A stretch of 64,000 bases of DNA from Roridomyces roridus (Eukaryota > Basidiomycota > Agaricomycetes > Agaricales > Mycenaceae), in NCBI GenBank assembly GCA_029378245.1, contig JARKIF010000072.1, positions 62,001 through 126,000 on the forward strand, read 5' to 3'. Every line of letters begins with the position of its first letter. The first letter of the stretch is position 1. The notes under the pieces were generated by a model. It was not told the DNA's origin. It made no database searches and saw nothing but the letters and a program-made list of their open reading frames with translations. Shown here piece by piece: positions 11,860 to 23,656 of this stretch. Position numbers and translations under genes: made by a program.

Positions 11860-12845
11860 ACACGAGTTTTATACGTTCCCAGGATGTATGTAGCGTCTAC
11901 CGTGCGGGGAAGGGAAGACAGCGGTATCAAGCCGTGATTCACGTCGAGTCACGGAAAAGATACACTTTGCTTGCGGCCATGAGCAATTTCGGGACGGTGA
12001 CATGTGGCCGGTATTCTGTATCTGGAAATGGAAGGTTTAGAGCTGTGGCGGAGGAAGGAAAAAGAAAGATGAGTCACAAGGAGCCGAACAAAATTTGATC
12101 GCCGTCTGATATCACATCTGTTGGAGTCATGCTTGAACCGTGTTGCTGGGACCTACATACCTGGTGGTGAAGTGGTTTCGAGTCATCCGTTCCTAGACTT
12201 GTTGCGACTTGGTGGACAAAAAGAAACGTCGATCGCGAGTGGATGGCCGTCTCCCGATTACGATGGTCTTCCCAAGGATGATTTCCTGAATTTCGACAGG
12301 CTGTTCATATGAAAGCTGTGAATTGAATAAACCAGGAAAGAAGACCGTCTGATTCGTTTTCGGATATAAAGCCCAATTAAGGCCAGACATACATTTGCCG
12401 GCCTCCTCCTGAGCAAGGGTTGCTTCCTTGGACGTCGCGGGAAATTGTCGTATACAATTTCTGGTCAGCGTTCATCGGGATCGGTTGATTTGAGCATACA
12501 ACAAAATTCGCTGACTATGTGTCTCTTTGAAGCCGGAGCTTTGCTAGTATTCAAAACCATTCAGTCTATGGATTTCTGTGGTGAACAATCCTCCGTTCGC
12601 TATCCTCTAGTCGGACTTCAAGCTTCAAATCTATTCTCAACTCCGGGGCCGGCCCTGATCAAGAAGCATGCGAAGAACAATTACCTGGCAAAAGAATCCG
12701 GGGATCAACTCCACATCTCAGAGGTATGTCAGTTTCCACTCGCTCGATTCTGGGTCATATCAGAGCACATTTATGTAAACCGCCCACTCAACCTGAGAAA
12801 ACAATGCCCTGTCCTCGACACATCACAGATCCATCGGAGTGAGAA
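11860..12845. other. Intergenic region
   Basis: It lies between the 5' end of the hypothetical gene and the 3' end of the zinc-cluster gene. The plus-strand frame at 12445-13098 partly overlaps the antisense of the zinc-cluster gene and has no family features. No RNA gene was seen. Confidence 0.4.
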
Positions 12846-14568
12846 TCAGAAGTCGGACATACCTGCAAGCGGGCTCCGACTGGCCAGCATCTGTAAGACT
12901 ATAATTGCCGTTTGCACCTCCACGCTCCCCGAATCCATCCAAGTGAGACAGAATTCCGTCAGGCCGCTGCATATCGGCTTATCGAATGGCGTCTCAGTAC
13001 TCGGTATCAACAGGGACTTGGAGAAAGAGAACGCACCTCCCAGACTCGAGCGTTCGACACGATCGCGCACAACGCGCTTGCTGCCTCGAAAGACTTGACC
13101 CGCGCGTCTTCATGTACGTGCATTCGAGGTGCATGGAGGCGCAGGATTGCCGTATACACCAGCGCATATGTTACCAGCCGAATGTGCTCCTCTGGATTGA
13201 TTCGTTGCCCGGGCGTAGAATGAGGGAGGGTGTCATACATCTGCAGGAGGTTGATGAAGCACTCGAGGCGGTGGCCCAGAGGCGAGAATATATTTGGGCG
13301 TCCAGCGATGAAACCTTGAAGGTTTACAGCGTGAGTATAATTCACGGTGGGGAGTACAGTGTATTACACACCTGAATCATTCCCAACGAAGGCGATAGTC
13401 CGCTCTAAAAGGATGGAAGCTTGTGCGAGGAGGGCGAATGGAGTGTGTCGGCGCGGGTGTGAGTTCTCGAGGGTTGGGTCCTACACGAGACACATCAGAC
13501 AGACTTTGATTGAAATGAGGTGACGCAAGGACCTTTGGCCACGCAGTACTAATCGACACATCGCACGGGATGAAGCACGGTAACCCGGACGCAGCGACCC
13601 AGTAGTTGTTCAAGATTACGACGCTCCAGAACGCATCTATCATCTCCCTCCGTTGTTCTATCGTCGCGGGCATGGACAGTCGGTCTGAAAACGCGAAGCT
13701 CGGCAAAGACGGTTGGGGTGCAGACCCGAGGCGGTGGAGACGCGCTGTGATTGCGATAGACGTCGCGATGGCGCAGTAGTACCTTCCTTCGCATCGATGA
13801 CTTGTATCCAAAAAGTAGAGCGAGAGGAGGAGGGCTGCTTGAATCGTCTGGAGGACGCCGGCCGGATCTTCGACCTGGGGAATGTCGTTCAGGTGTCCAC
13901 GGGCGAGCGCAAGAAGAGTTTGGTGGTCGTTTCCTTCCGCGTTTGCGAGACGATTGATCCACAGGTCAAGGACGCATGACAGGCCCCGAGATATGCTCCA
14001 AGGATAAAACAACCCAGAAGGGCTCAGGAAGAAGAGGTGCCGGCAGCCAAATCGGTGTAGGAAAAAGTCCAACCTGTAACAAGTATGAGTGGGGCAGTAC
14101 CTCAAAAGACGACATGCATACTGCTCTCGGCTTGTGTGGGGCGCGATCTGCCGGAACCCAGTCTCAATTACATAGAGAAGCGTGGCATTTTCTCTCACCT
14201 CCGGTAGCGGAGAGAGCGCGTAGGGCTCCCACAGCTCTATGCGCGGCTCATTTAACATCGAAGTCGACGTTCCCGCGGGACTCTCCTCTCTGGCCCCGGG
14301 CAGCGAATGTTGATATCTACAGGGCGTGCCCAGTCTCGGAGGGCGGAGTCGACATTGGCCGCATACGGGGCGGGTGGCATCGCACCGCTGTGGTGGGACT
14401 CAGAGAGAATCGGGACAGAATCTAGGGGACGGACCATTTTACGGCGTCTGCGATGCAGCATGCCTCAGCGAATGATGCATGGCTGAGAGGGGTGTAGGTA
14501 CTTACTGGCAGTTCATGCAAGCCTTGTGAATGTACTTCTTTTTCACTGGCACTGGTGAATTGGACATG
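12846..14568 (-). CDS. Zn2Cys6 fungal-specific transcription factor
   Basis: The N-terminus (from MSNSPVPVKKK at 14568; an alternative ATG is at 14687) runs into a zinc cluster that is only complete after removing two introns: ACMNCQRRKMRCDATRPVCG, then QCRLRPPRLGTPC. The last Cys spacing (10) is slightly long. The middle region has the fungal transcription-factor domain pattern: FLHRFGCRHLFFL, then LLSLYFLDTSHRCEGRYYC, then ILLERTIAFVGNDS. Introns include 13481-13532 and one starting at 13371. C-terminal blocks follow (FIAGRPNIFSPLGHRLECF and, after another intron, VEVQTAIIVLQML), ending near 12846. It should be a nuclear DNA-binding regulator; no target can be deduced. The exact last exon is uncertain. 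Confidence 0.7.
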
Positions 14569-15919
14569 GCGGATTCCATGACCATCGACGACGAATGTGG
14601 ATGACGGCCCCGAGCATTATATAGCCGTCCAGCCCGGGCACTGTCGCAGCATAAGAACCAGGGGAATCTATTTTTCGAGACGCCCATCGCGTCCAGTTGA
14701 AATTTCAGCTCGGTCGATGAAGTGGTGAGTCAAAGGGCTGGGCCCGGCTGTGCGGTGCCGAAAGCCGATCTGCACCACGTGACTTGATCTTCTCTTTCTT
14801 CTTACCAAAACCGCTTCGTCAGCGTATCGCCTTGAGTGGCCCATCGAATCCAACTGCCTCCCATCTTACAGCAGCTATTCATAGTCGCCATCTTGCCCTC
14901 GGCCCTTTGTCTGTCCGAAGGCGTTCCCGCAAGCCCTGCCAATCTCGCGACGATCGCAGCGCCTCTTTGCTATCTTGGTCACTTCGGAGTCAATCTTTCC
15001 CCAGGATCAGCGACGCGCGGAGTCAATCCAGTGCTTCGTCTGTGAGATTATCCAGTTTCTCGCGCCTGATTTCGCTCCAAAGGCAACGGCTGTACCTCTT
15101 ATCTGCGACACCACAATACTTTGAGGCTCCTATCAAGATCTGTCTCGCCGGGCGCACGGTGGTTGATCTTACAGCTGTCGGGGACATCCACACCCCGAGC
15201 GCTTCTCGCGACTCTGTATAACTGGCATAATCAATGACTATCTTGTTGAGTAATGGTGACTTTCTTCGACTCGAGCACCGTGCCTGTCTGTCGCTGCCGT
15301 TCTCCCTTGACTTCACCACGCCGTTCTATGAAAACCTCGGTCTATTATTGGCCGAGTTACTTCTTCTAGTTCCCACTATCAATCCCAGCGGCATCCCGTG
15401 CGTTCTTCTCCCACAGCGTCATGAACAAGACTGCTTACAATCGGCACATGCATTGTGGGTTTCAAATACAGCTCTTGCATTAGCCGCCGATGGGCACACC
15501 TTTCCCCCCCTCTCCACTCCTCGCTGACTTCAATCTGCATTGTCGGGAATCGGGATTGGCCTTTGGACATGATGCGAGGGAGCTGGGTGGCTCCGAGCGC
15601 CGGGGATTCCAGAGTTGCCGAGTATGCCGAGGGAGTCGGTGTACGCTGAGGACTCGAGGAGAAGTTGAGACTTTCCTTTGCAGTTGTTCTGGAGAATACT
15701 CGAGTATCCAACGAGTACGCATCTGTATCAGTCCAAGGCAAATCCAAGGGTTTGCTACACTTACTCTTCAAATTGAAGTACCAGACTCAAATCATCCATC
15801 GTCGCAACTGCTCACTGCATGTCCACTCAGGCTGCCGAGCCCCGATGCATAGCCACACGCGCTCGGCATCACGGAGTGATCGCTATCAGACCGCCTCTTG
15901 GCTCCTACGTCCATCTAAG
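14569..15919. other. No firm gene; promoter region of two divergent genes
   Basis: Frames on both strands here (for example plus 14784-15221 and minus 15379-15771) have no family features that I recognise. A few phrases such as LPPILQQLFI in the frame at 14836 recall the start of F-box proteins, but no continuation was found. Confidence 0.35.
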
Positions 15920-17939
15920 ATGCACCCCTCTCTGAGCCTATCCAACTTGCGCCTCCTTCCGCTTTCCCTCAGGGTAATTACACGTTCCTCCTCCGTCTCT
16001 CATCCCAGCTTACACCCGGTACCCGTCGAAAAGAAATCCGCCTCCGCAGCTGCGAACGGTTCCCCGGACGATATCAGCAAGATGCTCCACGTCGTCAACG
16101 AGGAACCTCCCTCAATCGCTCGGCTGACGCTCCCAATCTTCTACGCCAACCTGGATCTGGCGAAGGCGGAGCAGATCAAGCGCGACGGGGACGTCCCGAC
16201 TCTGGCGCAGCGGGACTTCTTCCCCCCTGTTCTGTTCGCTCTACAGGGTCTCTCCCTCAGCCAGGAGCTCCCGAAAGAAACTTTTCCTGAGCTGTGGCCC
16301 CGCGTGTGGGGGTGGTCTCAGCTCGTCATGCGACACCAGCATTGGCTGGCACGGGTACTGTCGTCGGAAGAATTCTCCAGCACCAAGGTTCTATCTAGTT
16401 GGCTACGTGTTTCCGGTAGCTGCTGACATTCATCCTCATCTAGACCCCAATCGTCCTCATTTTGCTCCTTGGACGAATCCACAGAGATTGCAAAATCTTT
16501 GCCAAAACGATCGACGCAGAGCCTGGGGTTCGGGACATGGTGGCCCGCGTATGGGTCTTTGTCTCCAGAAGCGACATCTGGGATCCGGATGTCCAGACCG
16601 GGGCTTTTTTCGTAATCGCCCATTTCCTCCAACACAGCATCGATGTCTCCAACTCGGAGCACCTCGACGATCTTATTCAGGCAAGCGGTGGCAGTCTCGC
16701 CCATTTTGCGACGCTCCTTGTCCGCTTTGTCACTCACCTTGCCACTGAAGACAAATCGGTATCGCTCTATTGTATGGCCGCCGCTCTCCATGTGATGGAA
16801 CAGACGGAAAGTGTTCGGCCTGAGGTGTCGGACCTTCTCCTCCGCGCAGGAATCGTGCGCGCATTGGTCATCATGCTTCAAAAGCAGAGTAATGGACTCA
16901 CCCATCGTGACGGTACACTGGACCGTGGCTTCCGCGTATTGGTCGCCAAGATTTGTGACAGTCCGGGTCCTTGCCAAGGCTGGTTCCTCGAAGCACTCCG
17001 CGCAGGCCTCCTCGACCTCATTGTCTCTGCGATGGAAAATCCGCGGCTCATATCCGCAGACCAGCTCAAATCGCACATTCCTGATTTGCTCAGGTGGTTT
17101 TTACCCTTCCGCTCCGTCTTGGTCGTATTGTCTCCTTTTCTTGCGGAGGTACAGGGCAGGATCAAATTCAGGCTCGTTCAGCGCTCGCCAGCGTGGGGCA
17201 CTTGGACCGGTTTCACAAAGACTGTCGGGAAATGGATGCAGAGACTTCATACCCATGAATCACCGAATCGGATTTCTCGACGCGCCTGCGATAATGTGGA
17301 GGTATGTGAAGACGCTGATGCCCGGAATACATTTGTTCAACTCACTGCCCAGTGCGAGGTCATCTCTGTTAAAACTGACTTTCAATGCTGCTCTGGCTGC
17401 GTCAGTGTCTATTATTGCTCCGTGGAGTGCCAGCGGCTGGATTGGAGGAGAGGACACCGAAAGACATGTGCCGCTATCCGAACTCACTCGCTGGGTATGT
17501 GGTTCCGTTTGGATGCATAAATGCATTCAATATTTCCACAGAGCACCCTTCGTCCTTCAACTCCCGAGACGAATCCTTCTTCCGCACGACGCTACATCAG
17601 GCATACGGGCTCTGCATCCCCGACATCCTTCTCTCCACGCTCTCCGTCATGCAGCGCGCCCCGGGCAAAGTCTACTTGACAACCTTCCAATACCGAAACG
17701 GCGAATTCGGCGTCGGCGTAGACGTCGCTGAAGCTGACGCACCGGCGGGCCTCCATGTATTTGGACCAAAATGGACGGACCTAGTCTCCCGTGCGGCAGC
17801 GAGTCGCGGCCGCATCCACCTGCATGTGTTCATCCTCCCTCGTACACCGCCGGAAAAGCCCGTGGGCGTCCTTCTGCCGTTGCGGACGCGCACTTCGGCT
17901 CTGCATGATGCCTTGCTGTCTATGCTCCCAGAGCACTGA
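15920..17939 (+). CDS. MYND-type zinc-finger protein, 3' end replaced by a transposon
   Basis: Three exons (15920-16387, 16444-17494, 17542-17939) join in frame to 638 residues. It starts MHPSLSLSNLRLLPLSLR, the characteristic start of a large Agaricomycete MYND family. The MYND finger lies at about residues 436-498: CDNVEVC, then FQCCSGCVSVYYCSVECQRL and DWRRGHRKTC. Such fingers mediate protein-protein contacts. A further short intron near the start of exon 1 is possible. The last codons (GAG CAC TGA) coincide with the GAG target duplication and the first bases, CACTGA, of a Plavaka element. The present last residue and the stop therefore come from the transposon, and the original tail appears to lie at 23418-23525. 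Confidence 0.8.
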
Positions 17940-18270
17940 GGACCACGGAATGAGTGAAATTCGCAGACATTTTTCACCTTGAAAGGACAAGAAATTCACC
18001 CGGTAACGCAGTGAAATTCACTCAAAACAAGGGAATTTCACAAGGAAAATCAGTGGTGAATGTTCACGTACAAAACTCAGTTTTTCGCCATACCTGTTCA
18101 CGCCAACTCTCGGTGAATTTCTCTTGCTTTCAACTGGATTAGCACTTGATATTCAGGAATAGATCACATTGAAAAGACTTGAATTTCACTCGAAGAATGT
18201 GGTGAAGATTACTTGTAATTGGGGTGAAATAATACAAAAAAGGGTTGTACTACACGGGCAGCACATCTGT
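17940..18270. repeat. Left subterminal GTGAA/TTCAC motif cluster
   Basis: More than a dozen GTGAAATT, TTCACC and GAATTTCAC words occur in both orientations in a stretch with otherwise AT-rich composition. The same words cluster at the right end of the element (23250-23417). They are likely transposase-binding sites. Confidence 0.65.
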
Positions 18271-18424
18271 GATTCAACGATCCTCCTCTGGCTCCGGGGT
18301 CAATTCAGGCAACGACTGTGCACGGGCTATGGTCCGATAAATCAAGAGTATATTTAACATCAAACGTACGCACGGGGAGGAGACCGGCGAGGCGAGGGTG
18401 GGGGCGACAAAGTGGGAGATTCCG

Positions 18425-19365
18425 CTAGCGTATGGTCAGAGTCGTGCGAGTAAGGAACGAGGAAGACGGACCGGGAGCGAGAGGCCCGCGCCCACTGCAT
18501 CCGGAATCCTCCTCGTCGTCGTCAGAGTTGTCAGTACCACGTTTGGATCGACGGGCCTCGCGCGCCCGAGCCCGGTAAGTGCCCGCCTTGCCCTTGCACT
18601 TCTTGTATGTCTTTTGTCCGGAGAAGGTTTCGTGGATGAGATATTCGGTGCCCCATTGGTTGCGGAAGCAGAGGAGCTCCGGGTGGGCGGCCTCAATCTA
18701 GAGCTAGAATGAGAAGCAGATACCATGCGGGATATCAGATGGGACTCACAGCATCGCGTATCTTGATAAGTCGGCGGTCGTCTTGCGCTTTCCATCCAAT
18801 GCTCATGTCGAGCAGCCCGGCATCCATGAAGCGACGGACCTCGGCCTTGAAACGGTAAGATACAAAGAGAGTAAGCGGGTGGGCACGCACACGAAGGTCG
18901 TTCCATTTCTCGTCATTCTTGTCACCGGAAAGTTTGAGTTTGCGGCGGATGAAGTCGACGGTGACCTTGGTCATATTGCTGGGTTTGGGGATGGAGCCAA
19001 CGGCGGGGCCTTTGGGACGAGCTGGTCGAGAGGCTGAGGCCTCCGCGGCGTTGCGTTCGCCCCGGGTGCGGGCGAGGGCAGCTGTGGATAAGAAGAGTCA
19101 GAGATGTCATAGAACAGAGAAAGAACCACGCACCGCGGAGTTGCCTCACTACATCTGTATCCCCTGGAAGCTCGAGAGTGAGGGCGTCCTCATTCTGGCG
19201 GTGTCTGAGAGCCTTCCGCTTGGCCTTTTGTCGTTTCTTGGTGAGGAGTATTTGGGCGGCCGTCGCTTTGGCACCGAGAGTGTGTTGAGCCCGAGCAGAC
19301 ACCTTGCGATGCCTACTGCTGGAAGGGCGAGGCGCATGTGTGTTTTCCTTGTCAGGACGGGGCAT
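18425..19365 (-). CDS. Plavaka accessory protein of unknown function
   Basis: Three exons (19134-19365, 18750-19081, 18425-18697) join in frame to 278 residues. The N-terminus is basic (MPRPDKENTHAPRPSSSRHR; later KKRQKAKRKALRHRQ). The middle block MTKVTVDFIRRKLKLSGDK, WNDLRVRAHPLTLFVSYRFK is followed by WKAQDDRRLIKIRDA, and exon 3 has HPELLCFRNQWGTEYLIHE then YKKCKGKAGTYRARAREARR. I recall similar proteins encoded next to Plavaka transposases in mushroom genomes. The basic composition suggests a DNA- or RNA-binding partner. It is divergent from the transposase and looks intact. Confidence 0.6.
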
Positions 19366-19684
19366 GGGCGAAAGAATGGAGAGGCATCGTCGCGGAGATG
19401 GGAGTTAAAGGCAAGGAGTGGAGCGACGTGACGTCTGTGACACGGATCAAATGACTTCATTCTGCTCCACAACCACCACTCGCCGTCCTCGCCGCCCTTG
19501 CCAACCTCTGCCAACCTCCTCGCCTAGCTTGGTATCTGACGCCGCCCCACCATACGCAACAATTGCGCAACATGTTGTCATAAATCCGACCAGCTCCAGC
19601 CAAGTAGATCGCGTGTAACGTCGAGTAGAATGACAAGTCTGTCTCTCCCATTTTTTCTGCTTTTCTCTTCGTACATTCTACCAT

Positions 19685-22600
19685 ATGGCTCGCAATGAAC
19701 GACTCTGTGCTTGCGGCTGCGGCGAAAACGTCACCATGGCTCGCCAACGGAGGCATCTCAGCCACAACACGAAGAAATCAGTGCTCGTGGCTCAGCAGCA
19801 TAGCTACTCTGAGCAACGCCGCCGCCTTTTGAGGCTCGAGGTACTAGCCTTGGATGGGCCGGGCTCGGGCTCATCCACATCTCCTGCTGCCGCCACGCCT
19901 CCCTCTGAACCTCCCGCTGACAACGAGCCCATGCCAATGGAGGTTGTTGTGCCGACTGAGAATGTCGAGCTGATGGACGTCGACAATGACTCGGAGTGGC
20001 ATGGAACGAGCTCCGAGCCTAATTTCAACGCCGGTTTGGACTCGGATTCGGACTCGGACTCGGATGGGGATGGAGACCCGTTTGAAGGGAGGCCGGACGA
20101 GATCTTTTGGGAGGATTCAGATGAGGAGGAGGAGACTGCGCTCGGTGATGATTTCCAGGCTGCTCCGTGGCTTCAGGGTCTCTCTGCCGAGGAACGGCTG
20201 TCGGAGGTGTTCAACGTGGATGCTGCTATGCGAGGTACGGCGCCGCAATCTCTCTCTCAATCGTCGTTTACTCAGATTCTCTCAGGTCATAAACTTAGTG
20301 TTGACGAAATGAAAGCCATCCGCGCACATAATTACAAGGTTGACACAGATCTCGGTGCACGCGCGTACGACAAGCTCGGTCGAGCTTTCCCCGAGCTCGC
20401 CGACCTCCCCTCCCGCCAACGTCTCCGATCCCAGATCACCTTCCTCTCCGGCGTCACTCCAGTCAAGTATGACTGCTGCAAAAATTCGTGCTGCTGCTTC
20501 ACAGACGGATATGCCGAGCTCAATGCTTGTCCGTACTGTGGCGAAGCGCGTCATGATGCAGCCGGTCGACCCAAAAACACCTTTCATTATCTCCCTCTCA
20601 TTCCGCGGCTCGCAAACCTCTTCCACGACCCCAAGATGGCTGACAAGCTTGACTACCGCGCCAATTACGTGCACAACGAGGACAAGACGGCCGACATATT
20701 TGACGGCGAACACTACCAACGGCTTCGGCGGACGAAGGTCACCATCGAGGACGAGACCCTCCCCCACAAATTTTTCTCGTCCCCCACCGATCTCGCACTG
20801 TAGAAAGTTGGGGGATGTAATTCTGTATTCAAGCTAACTACGTCAAGGCTTTTATACCTTTACAGAGAACAATAGAACAAATAATCTACAAAGTAGGAGT
20901 CATATAGAAAGTAGTAGAACAATAGAGAATAGCAACAAGTGGAGCGACGAAGTGGAGTGTTGCCATAGTTCAGCTATGGCTATGTTCGGGCATGCCTCGG
21001 GCATGTTCGACAACGGGCTGTGCGCAGCCTCGTGCTCGGTTTGCTCCAACTTCCAACACGCACTTGGCGCATCCACTGATGGATTTGGGCCTTTCAAGCG
21101 TCGCAAAAAGACGTGTTGGCCCATCATCGTCATCCTATACAACCTCCCTCCCGAGATTCGGACGTGGCTCATCTACCTCCTCTGCCTGGGTGTCATCCCG
21201 GGACCTAAGGCACCAAAGGATATGGATTCGTTCTGGTTCCCGTTTGTAGAGGAACTTCTTCGCCTCATGCGTGGTGTGTCGGCCTTCGATCGGCGTAACA
21301 TGCGACAATTCACTCTCCGTGCCTACCTCATTGCTCTCTTCGGAGATATGCCAGCCGTCGCAAAGCTGATGCGGATGAAGGGTCACTCCGGTCTCAACCC
21401 CTGCCGTGCATGTCGTATCCTGTCCATCTCCGACAGCACTCACCCCACCTCAAATGCCCACTACACCCCTCTTCATCGTGAGCACGGCGAGTCCTATGAC
21501 CCGTTAAATCTGCCGCTCCGTTCGCACGAGCAATTCATTCGGCACGCTGTTGCTGTTGATGACTCGCCAACTGATGCAGAGCACGATCGGCGTGCCAAAC
21601 GCTATGGTATCAACGGTGTCCCGCTCCTCGCCAAACTCTCCAGTCTATCTTTCCCCCACTCATTCCCGCACGACTTGATGCACCTCGTCGAGAACATCAT
21701 TCCTATGCTACTGAATCATTGGACAGGAAAATTCAAGGATCTCGATGTGGGATCTGAGGATTACGAGCTCCTACCTTCCGTCGCTGATGCCATTGGCAAA
21801 GCCTGCACACAGTCGGGGTCTACCATCCCCTCTGCCTTCGGCGCACGCGTTCCCGACATCATGAACGACCGCTACCAATGCACCGCGGAGACATGGTTTC
21901 TGTTTACAACGCTGCTCGCCCCCGCTGTGCTGTTCAACCGTTTTGCGTGCAGGCGTTATTACGACCACTTCATCGAACTGGTGACGCTGATCATCAAATG
22001 CTTGCGATTCGAGCTGGAGTCTGGGGAGATAAGTGTGATCAAGGAGGGTTTTGCAGCATGGGTGCAGAAGTACGAGCAGTGAGTGTCTTTTTATCATGTT
22101 TTGCGCGTGCTGAGACAGCTTAGGTTTTATTTTCAATACAAGGAGTCGCGTTTGAGTGCTTGTACCCTGCCCGTTCATGCCCTCCTGCACGTTGCCGACG
22201 ATATTCGCCAAATCGGGCCTATGTGGTGCTTCTGGGCGTTTGTGATGGAGCGCTTCTGCGGCTCCCTCGTACCGGCAGTCAAGAGCCGGAAGCATCCTTT
22301 TGCCAGTCTTGCTCATCGCATACGGGATGTGGCTCAACTCAGCCAGATCAAATTGTTGTATGGTCTGTCGGCTGAACTGGATCTGAGTCCGCAGAAGGAA
22401 ATGGAGGACACCGGTTCTGCGTTCGATGATTGTGCGTCATGACTTATTTTCAAATCTCGATCCCTCCTTCATCGGCACACTCCTTAGATCCCGACGTTCG
22501 CATGGTCCATCCGCACCGAACACTCGCTGTCGACAGCCCGTTACGCAACAAGATTGCAGCCTACCTCGCGACTAATTATGAGTTGACCCAGCGCCAGGCC

Positions 22601-23203
22601 CTCACATATCTTCCAGAGTTGCTCTCTCTGTGGGGTAAGTTCAAACGTCTTGGCGGTGGTGATCTGGTCCATGCTTGGGACATGGTTGCGTCGTATCACA
22701 ACTCACCTGACTCAGTTCGTGATGCGACCTTTGTCAAGGTATGGCCTTGCACTTGCTTTGCTCATAAACTCACCGGCATTCAGTTCACTCTCGAGGTTGA
22801 TGAGAACGAACGGTTTCCAAACTTACCGGTAGTCTTGCGCAAGCAACCCTTCTTTGGCCAGGTGCGCAAGTTCATTGCGCTCACCGTGCCGCCCGAATTC
22901 CCAGCGCGGCGGGATGCGGAGGACGAAGAATGTGCCGACTCTGCAAGAGAGCGAACCATTCTTCTTGCCGCCGTCGCGGATGCAAAATTAACGCGCCAAC
23001 TTCCCACTGGAGTTGGCTGCTTCGATGCCAAGTCTACCGATCTCGGAGCACCCTCACAGGTCATTGATATCACCAGTATTGATTGTCTCGCGGGACGCAT
23101 CCCGGTCGACGTAGCGAGGAAGCGATGGGCGTGTCTTCTGCGGCCCGAGGTTGCTGCTAAATTCAATATCACGGATGCGGGCGGCGATGCTGATGGTTTG
23201 TAG
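19685..23203 (+). pseudogene. Plavaka/tnp2-family transposase, broken by a solo LTR
   Basis: The first part (19685-20798) begins with a Cys-rich MARNERLCACGCGENV, then an acidic linker, then CCKNSCCCFTDGYAELNACP and a CPYCGEARHDAAGRPK zinc-binding block. The reading stops at a TAG contributed by the LTR. The second part (from 21064) starts at DGFGPFKRRKKTCWPIIVIL followed by YNLPPEIRTWLIYLLCLGVI and PGPKAPKDMDSFWFPFVEEL, the conserved tnp2 core. It continues through introns near 22080, 22434 and 22739 to the stop at 23203. Removing the LTR and one duplication rejoins both parts in frame. It would catalyse cut-and-paste of the element. Without it, the copy depends on other elements. Confidence 0.85.
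20799..21058. mobile_element. Solo LTR in the Plavaka transposase gene
   Basis: A 260-bp insertion starts TGTAGAAAGTTGGGGGATGT and ends CTCCAACTTCCAACA (TG...CA ends, imperfect inverted terminal repeats). It is flanked by the 5-bp duplication CGCAC (20794-20798 and 21059-21063). It has a TATA-like stretch near 20850 and no coding potential. It is left over from LTR-LTR recombination of an LTR retrotransposon; no matching internal region is in the window. Confidence 0.85.
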
Positions 23204-23249
23204 TTTAAAATTCAGTTAATATACATATGCTGGGTAGCTTTTTAATATT

Positions 23250-23417
23250 CAGCGAACTTCACTCAGAAGCAATCGTGAAATCTCATTTCACCTGAAAATG
23301 AGGTGAACTTGGAATTTCACGGTATTCCGTGAAATTTTGGATTCACCCGAAAAAACGGTGAAATGCGAAGTTCACTGGGGATCAATGTGAAAATCGCGGC
23401 TTCCGTTTTTCACAGTG
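23250..23417. repeat. Right subterminal GTGAA/TTCAC motif cluster of the Plavaka element
   Basis: Repeated TTCACC, GTGAAAT and GGTGAACTT words run up to the terminal ...CACAGTG. It is the counterpart of the left cluster at 17940-18270. Confidence 0.65.
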
Positions 23418-23525
23418 GAGGTTCCAGACGACCACGAGATTCCAGCTTGGCAGTGCAGCAGGGAAACGAGGGACAAGATCGATATTCTCATCCGTGAAAC
23501 TGGTGCAAAGAACGAAATGCACTAG
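23418..23525 (+). pseudogene. Displaced C-terminal tail of the MYND gene
   Basis: Directly after the right end of the Plavaka element, the GAG duplication opens a 36-codon frame (EVPDDHEIPAWQC and following) that ends in TAG at 23523-23525. It is in the frame that the MYND coding sequence would have without the element. Protein-like composition and frame continuity suggest this is the former 3' end of that gene, now separated by 5.5 kb. Confidence 0.6.
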
Positions 23526-23656
23526 GATTTTGTACGTTATTCCAATATTTAGCAACCATATTATTGATGTCTGCTGTATAAAGTCGTTGTTTTTGCAATT
23601 TTCTCGTCGTAATTTGCAAACGAAATCACCTTCGTCCCAAACTCCGCCACGAGATA

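Larger units (their letters stand above)
17934..23417. mobile_element. Plavaka-type (CACTA/CMC) DNA transposon
   Basis: The 5484-bp element begins CACTGAGGACCACGGAA and ends with the imperfect inverse (...TTCCGTTTTTCACAGTG); 13 of the first 17 positions match. It is flanked by the 3-bp duplication GAG (17931-17933 and 23418-23420), as expected for CACTA elements. Both ends are rich in short GTGAA/TTCAC motifs. Inside are a minus-strand accessory gene (18425-19365) and a plus-strand tnp2-type transposase gene (19685-23203), separated by a 319-bp spacer that must hold a bidirectional promoter. The transposase is interrupted by a solo LTR, so this copy is not autonomous now. Confidence 0.8.

Noticed and set aside
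12445..13098. A 217-codon plus-strand frame
   Set aside because: It is partly antisense to the zinc-cluster gene, whose spliced protein has clear family features; the plus frame has none.
15234..15771. Open frames on both strands between the zinc-cluster and MYND genes
   Set aside because: No family features and no splice sites that build a longer protein.
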